A stretch of 64,000 nt of DNA from Fasciola hepatica. Taxonomy: Eukaryota; Platyhelminthes; Trematoda; Plagiorchiida; Fasciolidae. A program made the position numbers and the translations under genes. Each line of letters begins with the position of its first letter. Position 1 is the stretch's first letter. The notes beneath the pieces were generated by a model. The model searched no databases, was not told where the DNA came from, and was given only the letters and a program-made list of their open reading frames with translations. The stretch lies in assembly GCA_948099385.1 (NCBI GenBank), contig CANUEZ040000179.1:12542001-12606000 (forward strand), written 5' to 3'. Positions 45,592 through 55,710 of the stretch are shown here, one piece after another.

Positions 45592-47675
45592 TCATAAATT
45601 CATCCATGTGTGCAATATGGGATAAAACACCCACTTGTCGCCGTAAGGTAGCAATAAATCTTTGCACATGACCTCATTTAGACCGTAGCAGACCGTGCTC
45701 TTGGACAAACTGTGACAAAGGAATATGCCATACTGCCCAGAAGGAATTGGGTAGTCGAAGAATTCGTCGTGGTTTTCAAAGAAATAAGCATTCAATAGTG
45801 TGGCTTCCATTCTTTGGATGACGGCCGGTCTGCGGTCGATCAGTGCACAGTTATTCGGGGTTTTATTGCTATAAATCGTTGAACCAATGCCGATCAACTG
45901 GCCATTCAGACCTCTCCGTCTCACGTACCCGAAGAAAGTGTTGTCCCAAAATCTTACATCTGTGTACAGGTTGGCCGCAGCACATCGTTCCTGAGTGCGA
46001 CGAAACACTTGTTCAGCAATCAGGTGTCGACTGGTAACACAACTGCGAATGATCTGCATGTATGACTCAAACGGAAAGGCTGAGAAGTTATCCAGTGGTC
46101 CGTGAATCCACACATCAGCACTGATGTGCAACCAACTGTGCACGTTGAATACTACCTCTTTTTTCCGTACAACGTCATGAATTTCTGGACAACCCGGGGC
46201 AACTGGCGTTCAATATAGTCCAAGTAGTAGGGAGACCACTTGGCGCTACACAAAATGTAAGTGAACACAGAAAAACACATGAAGTTCCTGTAGTGATCCG
46301 CCGGCAATACATTCTTGAAAACCACGGGTCCGAGATATAACAAGCATTGTCTGTACTCCGTTCCTTCCCAGTATTCGATGTCTTCCAGCTTTCGACACAC
46401 GCAAGAAAATTCACACGCCATATGTTTCTCTATAGCTCTCAAGTGTTCACTTACCTGTCGCGCACCACTAAAATCCAAAATCGGTCTACGTCCAGAACGA
46501 GATTTACGCCAAAGACTGATTAATGGTCGCATTATTCCGAGATAGACACTGTGCATGTAGTCGTTGGGAAACAGGGTTATCATATCCACCGGTAGTACCT
46601 AGAACGGGGAACTGCCAGTATGATGAGTACCTTGGCGACGATTTCGAAATTCAACGTCATTGCGTAACCTTCCTGTGGTTGATCGGAAAATGAGACGGCG
46701 CTGGACGTAATAGCAGCGTTGTGTGCATCTGTGACAGCTGCATAACCCAGAATGATGCTTTACCTGCTTAAGCATTGTCTTGGCTGGATTATCTGCCACA
46801 GCACTCCGCAAACCAGTTCTGCAATGAAGACCACTCCCGCGAATAATGATGCCATCGGATAATAATGATGCCAGTTCCTGTATCAGATCTTCCAAATATT
46901 GATGCACGTCAGTAAGTTTGGACATTCAACAATATAGACCAACAATAAATACTCGCGACGTGGGGTCCAAGAGGCGACACAATATTGGCCACAACTGGTG
47001 CGATGAACCACGAAACAAGCTTATACCATCAATGTGCAACTGGATATAAACGCAGCAGCCGGCTGTGACATGTCTAAACTCCAGAGCTCGTTGCAAGGTT
47101 TCACTTAGTCCAAAATGTACGTATCTACCGGCGCCAACGTTTTTCTTTTGGATTCTCCTTGGTGTTTCCAGCAACGACCTCGGATCTAATGGCAAATCAA
47201 GCTTTAACTGTCTCAGAGCCCGTAATAACACCCTCAAGTCGGCCAGTGATGACTTCATTTGTATAGCGGCCTGCCTCACAATATCTTTGGCCGAAGGAAC
47301 AGCTGGAAAATTTAGGTTTAATAATTCAGTTACCCTCTGTGAGGGTAATTATCATTTTGATCGGTGTTGTAAATTTCACTTCTCCATCTATCAACGATGA
47401 TTTTGTTGCTTACATTGCTGATCGCCATGAAGTTTAATTTTCGTGAAGGTGTTCGCATCCGAATAAGTTGACTCCCACTCCTCTGGTATGCACGTGTTAT
47501 CCCTCCCCCATCGTGTTCTCACAACTACCCACATTTAGAAATCCAATGTGCATTACCTAACAGTGGTGGAGGTAGTAGCAGTTGTGACTTGTTGCTCCTC
47601 AACTGCTGCCGATGAGACCTTCGGTTTTCCAGGACTGTCGATGTCATCAGTTAAATCATCTGACAAGTTGTTCAT
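45592..47675 (-). pseudogene. Transposase_21-like (CACTA type) transposase
   Basis: Cuts and joins transposon ends. A likely first exon (ATG 47675 to 47557, MNNLSDDLTDDIDS) ends at AG|GTAATG. A 39-nt intron leads in phase to a second exon (47517-47414, PEEWESTYSDANTF). The main exon runs from about 47338: LNLNFPAVPSAKDIV, then LDLPLDPRSLLETPRRI (about 47170-47215), YIQLHIDGISLFRG (about 47000-47045), GLCSCHRCTQRC (about 46725-46760), THHTGSSPF, LFPNDYMHSVYLGIMRPL (about 46520-46575), EYRQCLLYLGPVVFKN (about 46310-46360) and NVHSWLHISADVWIHGPLDN (about 46085-46150). It ends LLPYGDKWVFYPILHTW. Against this family pattern there are two single stops (46926 and 46599) and one frameshift in an A6 run near 46155, so few defects in about 560 residues. 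Confidence 0.78.
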
Positions 47676-48293
47676 TGAAACGGAACAATTGCCTGAGAAT
47701 TTGTAACGAACTTCATAGCAGCTAACTTTTTACACCGTCATCTCACATGAGGGATGAGTTGAAGTAGCCCCTATTTACCCTGCGAACTGCGATCTGCTTC
47801 TTGCGCCTCCGTATTGTTGTTCGGGAACAGCCACGCAATTTTGAATGGGTCTTTTTCTTCTACAGATGAAGAGATAAATGAAAATAAATAGGATTTACCC
47901 TCCGAAGAACATTAGAATCCGACCAAACGCAATGCAATGTTTAACAGCGTAGCCTGAGAGGTGACAACGAATAACCACCGTCAAAACTGGCCATCATGAC
48001 AGGAATGCATCAAAACAAACAGAACACCCGAATTTATACTACACAGTAAAATGGACAGTTATTGTCAAAAGTTTTTCTTATTACGGTTTTTTAACATGGA
48101 ATATTAGCTTTGGAATTCCCATGCATTCACCGTTGCAGAGATTTCTGTATCTAAAGCCAGTGGGGACCAAGCTACTGAATATTCAGAAATATGGATTAAC
48201 AAAGACTCGTTCAAAATGTTCTGAATTTATGATGGATTCCCCGGTATTTATAGAGATTTCGATTGTTTTTGGGGATATTGCACTGATGTCCTG

Positions 48294-48359
48294 CGACCGT
48301 CCCCTAAGGGACACTCAAGTGACGGTCGAGTGTCCCTTTGTGCTGCCTGGGATATTTAA
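48294..48359. repeat. Right terminal region of the CACTA-like element
   Basis: One full motif (48309-48328, inverse of CGACCGTCACTTGAGTGTCC) and an overlapping half motif (48294-48312, CGACCGTCCCCTAAGGGAC), together a palindrome CGACCGTC...GACGGTCG. The outer bases GTGCTGCCTGGGATATTTA mirror the left edge (TAAGATCTCAAGCAGCAC). Confidence 0.65.
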
Positions 48360-49439
48360 GGACAGCGTTAACGAAGTAAATGTGACGGTACGAATAGCCA
48401 CCAAAATCGGGTAACGATAAACGAGAGGAATGGCGCTACCACCCCCTCCCCCTAGTGATGACTGTGATATGGCCAACAACCATCGATTTAAACAAAAGTT
48501 CCACGAAAATATAAAGCAACTTATGATTATATACGCAAAAAATTTTTATACTTTCATGATGGCTTCGCGATTTCGTTTTTACGGGCATAAGATTTTCCCT
48601 GGTAAAGCGGTCACTAGGCAAACCGATCGAAAACCGACGGAAAACCGATGTTACGAACGGGTTAGATGCTACAAGGGTTGTGATATTAGTATTGATAACC
48701 ATGGTCAGCTCCTCAGCGGATCATTTTTGATCGAAATATGAGAACTTGAAGCAAACAAGCAGGGTAACGATTGCCGATTCTTCCCGCTGTTCCCATCGTT
48801 TTTTCCAGTCAAAGGCGATCACAGGTGGAACCCAACTGCGTGTTTTGTCCCCTCACCAGTGATTCAAAACTTGTATATGAGTCCAGTCTTGGGCTTTTCC
48901 AATAGGTGAGTAGTTATACCTCCTAGAAAGCCACCGAGGCATGGATCACGTGACGGGCGAACTGACGAAGACCAGCTAATCCCCAACACGATACGGCACC
49001 ACAGCTGCCTTGAGACACAGTCCGCGTGTGACAGTGCAGGTGGGCCCAAATGAACAACGGTACCTTCAAATTAATTTTTTCCGTCGGTAACCAACCGAAA
49101 ACTGTCCTCATGCATTTCTGGAGCATTACCGTGATGGAAGTACATCATCGTAACCCGACGTAAACCACGTCACATTCAGCAGAACAAGCATACTGGCACT
49201 GGAGGACTAAACAGCTCTGTGAAGTAGCGACAGTCACCTGCATGCTAAACTTTACCAAACCAACCACGTTGCACAGCCAAAATCTCATGAGATAAATAGA
49301 ATACAAATACATGTGCTTCAACGAGAATGACAAAATATGTTCGTTAAATTGCTTAGCTTGACAAATATTCACAAATAGACGAGATGCACTACACGCAATC
49401 AGATTAACCACTCGCACTCTCCGGGTAACACTGGTTGTC
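48360..49439. other. No recognised gene; expected location of the BEL-4 3' end
   Basis: The plus frame 48430-48741 (103 residues, starting with a Pro run) and the minus frames 48864-49519 have no family I know. BEL-4 integrase ends near 49440, so its 3' untranslated part and LTR may lie here, but I could not match the LTR. A TGTAACG start in minus orientation near 49443 is only suggestive. Confidence 0.35.
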
Positions 49440-49915
49440 CACGTTACAACAATCAGCCGGATGTGGACATTAGAGCTCCTCTGAGAAGTCATTCTTTCCA
49501 GGCCGCAATTCACTAACAAGCGCTAGATGACATTGGTTTCCATGACAACTATGGCCAACTATGAGAATGAAATCCCCCCTTTTCAGACCTTCTGCTTTCA
49601 ATAACTACTTTTGATTTTCTTGCAACGTACTTACACACTCAGTCTTCCAAAGTTCCAAAAATGAAACCGCTAACAACGGTATCTTGCTCCAGTGTATGAC
49701 ACAAGTACGTGAGAAATCCGCGCCATCAAACAGTTTTATTACCCCGAAGTATCAGAAACTTTCCAGAAGCCAATACTTCAAGGACCTCACAGTCATCCGC
49801 CGCTGGCGCGAAAGGGTGATCGTGGAGGGTTCTTTCTGCTCCTACCAAAAAGATCCCTAGACTTTTATCCGTCACACGACGACCATGTGCAATCCAATAT
49901 AGCACACGGCGCTCC
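49440..49915 (-). pseudogene. BEL-4 integrase, C-terminal part (beyond gypsy B)
   Basis: Minus-strand continuation of the BEL-4 integrase on the far side of gypsy B. SERRVLYWIAHGRRVTDKSL (about 49855-49915) fits the helix after the GGVWE motif. ERTLHDHPFAPAADD (about 49790-49835) is the LN.RPL..vs.D block. In a shifted frame, LKRGDFILIVG then HLALVSELRPG (about 49480-49560) is the GDlVL...W..G.V C-terminal barrel. This pins the gypsy B insertion point. Confidence 0.7.
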
Positions 49916-49919
49916 GAAG

Positions 49920-50102
49920 GTATCGCACTATGATGCTGTTTGGATTACCGTAGTATTATCCAGCACAGAATATCATGGAATCAGAACACGGATGTGGTAC
50001 CCGACGTACCGTGGTATTTCGTATATTGAGCTCATGCGTGTATAATATCGGAGTAAGTGAATATCACAGAAATGGTAAAAGTCACATATATAGTCAGTCA
50101 TG
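49920..50102 (-). repeat. Gypsy B 3' LTR, about 183 bp
   Basis: Aligns without gaps with 55536-55700 over 49931-50095 (shared AATATCATGGAATCAGAACA, then ATTTCGTATATTGAGCTCAT). The outer edge is followed by GAAG (49916-49919), which repeats at 55707-55710 as a 4-bp TSD. Confidence 0.8.
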
Positions 50103-50301
50103 AATACCGCATCCGTCACACATTGAACTTAGCTGCGGATGCTTATAGTCCTTCGTGGGCAGTGCTTAGATTCTTGCTGATCTTCTGATCGTAGATTCTT
50201 CGGATGATTCGCCGGATCCTTATAATATGTCAATATCTAGAATAAGGAAAGCAATAGTGGAATTGTCCTCCGACTGACCTTTTGTGTTGAACCGTTGCTG
50301 A

Positions 50302-50649
50302 TCAATACGTCTTCGATGGTAGCACAGATCGACTATCAAGTATGGCCACCATTCGATTACCGTTTTGTGCCAGAATTATGCTGCTGGATGGCCTTAAATC
50401 ATCCCCTCTGAGAAAGGTTACGTCAGAAGAAAAGACACATACAAAACTGATCTCCAAACAACGAGATCTCAACAATTGTGCCGGGCTGTTACCATTAATA
50501 CTATGACTGGCATTTCGGTATTGCACCAAGAAATGATCGAGTGCTCGGTCTAGTTCAACAAAAGATGGAGGATTGATTAAGTGTTTAGCACTTTTAAGAG
50601 TAGGTGAAAAGCTCTCATCAAGTCCGTTAGACTGAGATGACAGGGTGCA
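50302..50649 (-). pseudogene. Gypsy B integrase, C-terminal part (beyond PLE-3)
   Basis: Minus frame with SSQSNGLDESFSPTLKSAKH (about 50590-50640), FLVQYRNASHSINGNSPAQL (about 50480-50540) and LRSRCL, matching the SNG.AER...TLK and FL..YR...H..T..SPA..L blocks of gypsy integrases. It abuts PLE-3, which separates it from the rest of the core at 52293 and above. Confidence 0.85.
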
Positions 50650-52292
50650 GTATACAAATGACAACAGCCAAGTCCTGTACGGCTTGCCAAAAGTCCACAA
50701 AGAAGGCGTGCCGTTAAGACCCATTTTAGACATGTGTAACTCTCCCTACCATGCAGTAGCCAGGTGGCTGACTGGCTTACTAGAGCCAGTGAGAGCTACA
50801 ATCACAAAACATAGTTTACGAGACACTCTCGACTTTGTGGATAATGTCCGAAATATAAGTGTGAGAGAAAAACAGATGTTCACATTTGACGTCACTTCAT
50901 TGTTTACTAGCGTACCGATTAGTGAAACTATCAACTATCTGTGCCACTATATTCAAGAAAACAACATCGACGTGGGCCTTCCGGTGGACGAGCTGAAGCA
51001 ACTCCTCTTTGTTTGCACGTTTAACGTGCAGTTTAAATTCAGTGACGAAATCTATCGTCAAAAAGACGGAATAGCAATGGGGTCAACCTTGGGACCACTG
51101 TTCGCCGATGTTTTCATGGCGAAAATTGAGAACAATCAACTGCAGTCCACCATCAGGCAATGTGTGCTTTATAAACGCTATGTGGATGATATAATGTGTG
51201 TGGCAGACGACACCATGGACATAAACTTTATGTTAAACACATTCAACACAGCCCATCCTAACATCAAGTTTATTATGGAAAAAGAGGCAAACAATGAAAT
51301 AGCCCTCCTAGATGTGTGCCCAAGTCGGCGAGGGGATGGCTCAGCTCAACGATCAGTGCACAGGAAAGCAACGTGGAATGGGCGGTACATTCACTTCGAA
51401 AGTTTCGTGCCACTCCAATTTAAGCGCAACTTAATCCGTTGCCTGATTAATAGAGCGCGCAAAAATTTGTACTGAGGACGCACTGGACAACAAACTGCCT
51501 TCTCTGCGCAATGTGCTCCTGAAAAATGGATATCCGGATCGTTTCATTGATAAGACAATGAGACAAGTGGAAGAAAGAGCGAAAATCACAGTTGTCCTAA
51601 AAAAGTCAGTATATATCCGCCTGCCGTTCAAAGGTGATATCCCAGCGGATATTATAAATCGCAGATTATCAGGAGCCGTCGACAAAACATTTTACGCAGC
51701 AAAGCTCCATATTGTATTTGCATCAAAGCCGTGTGTGTATTTACGATTAAAGGATAAGGTGTCTGATTCTACGGCCTCTTTCTGTGTGTACTCCTTTACT
51801 TGTTCCTGTGGGACAACGTACATTGGCCGTACGACCAGACACTTATCCGAACGAGTCCTTGAACACCACCCAGCTTGGTTGAACACTGGAGCAATCAAAG
51901 TAATTACGAGCTCTTTATGCTCACACCTTGTTCAGTCTAACCATTCAGTGAATATGACCAAATCATTCCGGCCAATTTACAAAGCCCGAAGTGGGCAATC
52001 AAGACTGGTGAAGTGCCGTGTCCTAGCCACAGGAGGCGGTATGCATTCGTCTCTACAAACCCCCACTATGCGCCCAAAAACAGTTCGTGCAAGCGCTAAG
52101 GCTTCCTTGGCCCACCCCCTACCCACAAACTAACCACAGATCCGTTGATCCGACTAATGACACCGCAGACACCCATTCACGGTCCAGAGACGGATCGAGG
52201 TCACGCATATGGTAACTGATCCCCTCTCCCCCACTTAAATTTTGACTCATCGCCTTATCTTGATTTCTGTTTTGTTCACCTAACACTGTTCA
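50650..52292 (+). mobile_element. PLE-3: Penelope-like element inserted in gypsy B integrase
   Basis: 5'-truncated PLE of a family different from PLE-1/2. The RT frame 50645-51475 carries VLYGLPKVHKEGVPLRPIL (about 50670-50730), FTFDVTSLFTSVPI (about 50880-50925), DGIAMGSTLGPLFADVFMA (about 51066-51122) and YKRYVDDIMCVADD (about 51170-51212) with the catalytic pair. A frameshift near 51480 leads to the frame 51513-52133 with the thumb and GIY-YIG-type endonuclease (TCSCGTTYIGRTTRHLSERV, about 51800-51860). Otherwise no stops, so this is the youngest-looking PLE. The 3' UTR runs to the point where gypsy B resumes at about 52293. The bounds come from the interrupted integrase. Confidence 0.88.
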
Positions 52293-54718
52293 TATAAAAT
52301 GTGATGTAATGGCATGATTACGAATCACTGAAAACGAGCTTGTTCGCCACCCTGTGTTGTTCTCCAAGTCTGTAAGAAGAGCTAGAGGTGATCCTTCCCT
52401 AATAAATGTCTTGCGCAGTGCAGTCTGCATTAACTTGGCTGCGAGTGACCTTATCCAAAATAAATATAACTGGCCGGTGAGAAAAAGCGTCCACAACTAT
52501 TAGTACATGATACGGGCCTAGACGTGGACCACAGTAATGTGCATGCACTCGCTACCATGGTTCGCATGAGACTGGCCACATGAGTCATTTGCTCGGTTTT
52601 GAATGTAGCTTGTGTAGGCACCTATGACAGTTTATGGCAGTATTGATAATATTTGCATTTAACTCGGGTCATCAACATGTCAATCGAGCCAACTCCCAAC
52701 TGCCTGGAATGTAAGTCTTGAGGTATGGCTGATCGAAGTGTCGGAGGAATGACAATACGGTCATTGAAGCACAACAGTCCATCTGGAGTGACCGAAAGGC
52801 TCTCTCTTCGAGTGTAGAAGTCGGTCGATCTTTGCTTTATATCGTTTTTCCTTCCCAGATACAGTGCCGAGATTACAGGTGCGAAGTACTTGGGGGTACC
52901 TTGAATCAATTCTTTTACCATCATGCAATCGGAAGTGTGCGACAGCTGGGATGCAGGAGCACATCGGGATAGAAAGTCTGCATGCTGGATGTGTTTGGCA
53001 CTTCGAAGAACAATATCGTAGTCTTAAGAACTCAATGTGATTCTCCAGCTTTGAGCCATTGCGGCTAATGACTTTGCTAGTGATTGTGTAGGTGATAAAC
53101 AAAATTTTAATGCCCCATGGTCGGTGATGATGCTGAACCTGGTACCAAACAGATATTTGTGTGGGAGTTTTAGTCCCAAATAGACAACCAATGCCTCCCT
53201 CTGGGTCTGAAAATAAACCATTTCGATTTTCGTGAGTCGCTGTGAATTACGGATCACAGGTCGGCCACACTGTTCCAGAAGAGCACAATGCTTGTCTGAG
53301 GTGCATCAGTAATTACAGTGGTATGATCCTTCGATGAAAAGGGATTAACAAGAACTTCCGACTTCAGAAGTGCCAAGAGATTATGCAGTGTGTGCTCGGG
53401 AACTGGAGACCATGAAAAACACTTAGCAGAAAGCGTATCAAACAAACAGCTAGCCCTCAGAAAAATTTTGAAAGCGCCAAGAATCGTGCCGTATTACATC
53501 CAAAACAGAACGAAGTTCGTGAATGCTGGTGTGCAAAGGTACATCAATTAGAGGCGATAATCGTATGGAATCAGAAGAAATGCCATCGGATCTTAAGTTT
53601 TACCCTAGGCAGGGAAACTATGAAACAACAAAAACACACTTGTTTGGATTAAATGCAGCAGTAAAGTGGAGAAATCTGTCTAGTAAACAGGAAAGACGGG
53701 AATCGTGGATAATTTTCGATGGACGATAAACAACAACATCTTCTTGATAGGATTTGGCTTCATCGAGACCGGGAATAGTTGAATTACGGGACAGTTGGAA
53801 TACAGCAGGTGACACACGCAAATCAAAACATAGGAAATTATACTTGCACAGGACAAATGGAATATTGATGACTGTCAGCAAACTAGATTCCCCCTCAAGT
53901 GGTATTTGCAAATGTGCATCCCTGAGGTCAATCTTGGAAAAAATTGTAGAACATGAAAGACGAGAAAGCACCTCCTCCGGTACTTTGGTAGAACTAGTGC
54001 TTTGGAGTAGTCTTTTGTTGAGGGTCAATAGATAATCACCGCATATCTGTAAGGTTTAGCCATCTGACTTGAGGGGAGTTACAATGAAAGTAGCCCAACT
54101 GAAGGATTCAACTGGCCTGATGATGTCTTCTTTACACATGGTTTGTATAGCGAGGAGAAAAGCTTCACCTAGGCCAAAAGATATGACGTGCCATTCGACA
54201 AATATAGGGTCTCCGGACACTTCCAGTTTAGTAGGTGGTATATGCATCCCACCAGCAACCTTGGAGCATTGAAGAATAAAGTTTCGAAGGTGAGATGCAT
54301 CAACCTGAGTGCTTAACAACGAAATATTCACATGTAACTGACAGAGGACTTTTAGACACAGAAAAGACGGACGAGAATCAGAAATGTGAAACTCACGAGG
54401 AATTGGAGATGAGCTGGAAATCGGAATCGGAATGATACGTGAAACTAAAATCAGTAAAGAATGACTGGCGATACTTCGAATCGTGACTTCAGCAGGCTGA
54501 ATATGAACATCAGGGAAAAAAGATCCGCGAAAAGATTTCAAAATGGCAGACTCGTTACTGCCCGTGTCAACAGTAAAATTATGAGACACACCGTTCGGAG
54601 TGAACAAAGTTTGGGTAACACGAGGAGAAGGGTTACGGACAACATCAAATGCAAGGGAACAAAGTTCGTCTTCAAGTGAGGCTGGGGTGGTATCTGTGTT
54701 AACGACCATGCGACACAC
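52293..54718 (-). pseudogene. Gypsy B protease, RT, RNase H and integrase N-terminal part
   Basis: Minus-strand Ty3/gypsy pol. Protease: FTVDTGSNESAILK (about 54545-54590), DTG kept. RT: KEDIIRPVESFSWATFIV (about 54080-54135), KIDLRDAHLQIPL (about 53895-53935), SPAVFQLS, then YQEDVVVYRP (about 53725-53755), where YxDD has become YQED. RNase H: MVYFQTQREALVVYLGLK, then SIITDHGALKF (53090-53225). Integrase zinc region: IPPTLRSAIPQDLHSRQLGV (about 52690-52760), Cys pair decayed. The core start reaches HAITSHFI at 52293, where PLE-3 begins. Multiple frame breaks. Confidence 0.83.
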
Positions 54719-54739
54719 TTTACTTTGTCGGCAAACACT

Positions 54740-55493
54740 CTGTATATGACCAGTCTTACCGCCTGAAAAACACTAAGATTTCGGGTTGGACACAAAAAAA
54801 ACAGGGAATGTCAGCGTCCACAGAGAACACATTTGCCATGCGATTTCTGCATGGGAGTAGGAGAATCGCTCCAGCTCCTGGGAAAGATATCACATATCCG
54901 GTAACCACCCAAAGATTTGAACTGTTGCGGGGTTTTTGCTCGTATTTCTTTATGGCTTCTAATTGAACCGAGCAGAACTGCATTGTTCACAGAGGCAGTT
55001 ATGGATCTAGCATTCCGATACTCTTCGCGACTCGTTCTAATGCTCTGAAATGTTTGGTAGCTCTGAATTAGTAGTCTTTGCTGTAATTCTGGAATACTTA
55101 TTCCAGCCATCAAACGATCTCGAAGTTGATCGTTCAGCTGTGAACCATAATCACACTTTGAAGCTTGCGTCTGAATTTCAAGAAAGAATGCACAAACGAA
55201 CTGGTTCTCAGTGAGGAAACGAGAACTGAACCTGGCCAGTTCAGCTGCAATAAAATTATTGGGTATGAAATGAAGTAGCAAAAGCTCCTTCAGTTTGTCA
55301 TAGGCGGAATTTACCGGAGAATTCAGAAAAACAAGATTCTTCAGCACGTACACAACTTAGCCCATGAAAAGTAAGAAAAATGCATTTTTCTTCTCAGAAC
55401 TTAACCCATTTTTGGTCAGTTACCAAGTTTTAAAATGTTCGAAATAGTCCTCGCTTTCTCTGGAAGCACAATTTACATCGAACGGTTCCATAT
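54740..55493 (-). pseudogene. Gypsy B gag
   Basis: Starts at ATG 55493 (MEPFDVNCASRESEDYFEHF), about 25 bases after the LTR. A stop follows within 25 codons; the frame then resumes at 54811-55353 (SAYDKLKELLLLHFIPNNF, then FFLEIQTQASKCDYG and RDRLMAGISIPELQQRLL), the capsid pattern of gypsy Gags. The end has a knuckle remnant (KCVLCGR, about 54811-54832). Confidence 0.75.
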
Positions 55494-55518
55494 CAGCCGA
55501 ATGAGTGATGAAATTTCC

Positions 55519-55706
55519 GTATGCGACGCCAAATGTGACGCTGTCTGGTTTACCGTTGTGTTAGCCCGCACCGAATATCATGGAATCAGAACACGGATAT
55601 GGTACCCGACGTACCGTGATATTTCGTATATTGAGCTCATGCATGTATAATATCGGAGTAAGTGAGTACTGCAGAAATGGAAAGAGTCACATACATAGTC
55701 CACACA
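55519..55706 (-). repeat. Gypsy B 5' LTR, about 188 bp
   Basis: Pair of 49920-50102. In element orientation it begins TGTGTGGACTATG and ends near GCATAC; not a canonical CA end. The outer flank GAAG at 55707-55710 matches 49916-49919. Confidence 0.78.
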
Positions 55707-55710
55707 GAAG

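Larger units (their letters stand above)
43573..48359 (-). mobile_element. CACTA-like DNA transposon with two genes, about 4.8 kb
   Basis: Bounded by inverted terminal regions carrying the GACCGTC motif and enclosing, on the minus strand, a Transposase_21-type transposase (47,675 to 45,592) and then a DUF4806-like gene (45,553 to 44,303). A transposase plus a second DNA-binding-type protein and subterminal repeat arrays is the CACTA/En-Spm architecture. The exact ends and TSD are not resolved: both sides read GCAGCAC at the edge, so the terminal inverted repeat may begin a few bases further out. Confidence 0.65.

Noticed and set aside
46590..46640. A 32-nt intron that would remove the TAG at 46599 in the transposase
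   Set aside because: It would delete the conserved HHTGSSPF motif and put the following domain out of frame; a point stop is simpler.
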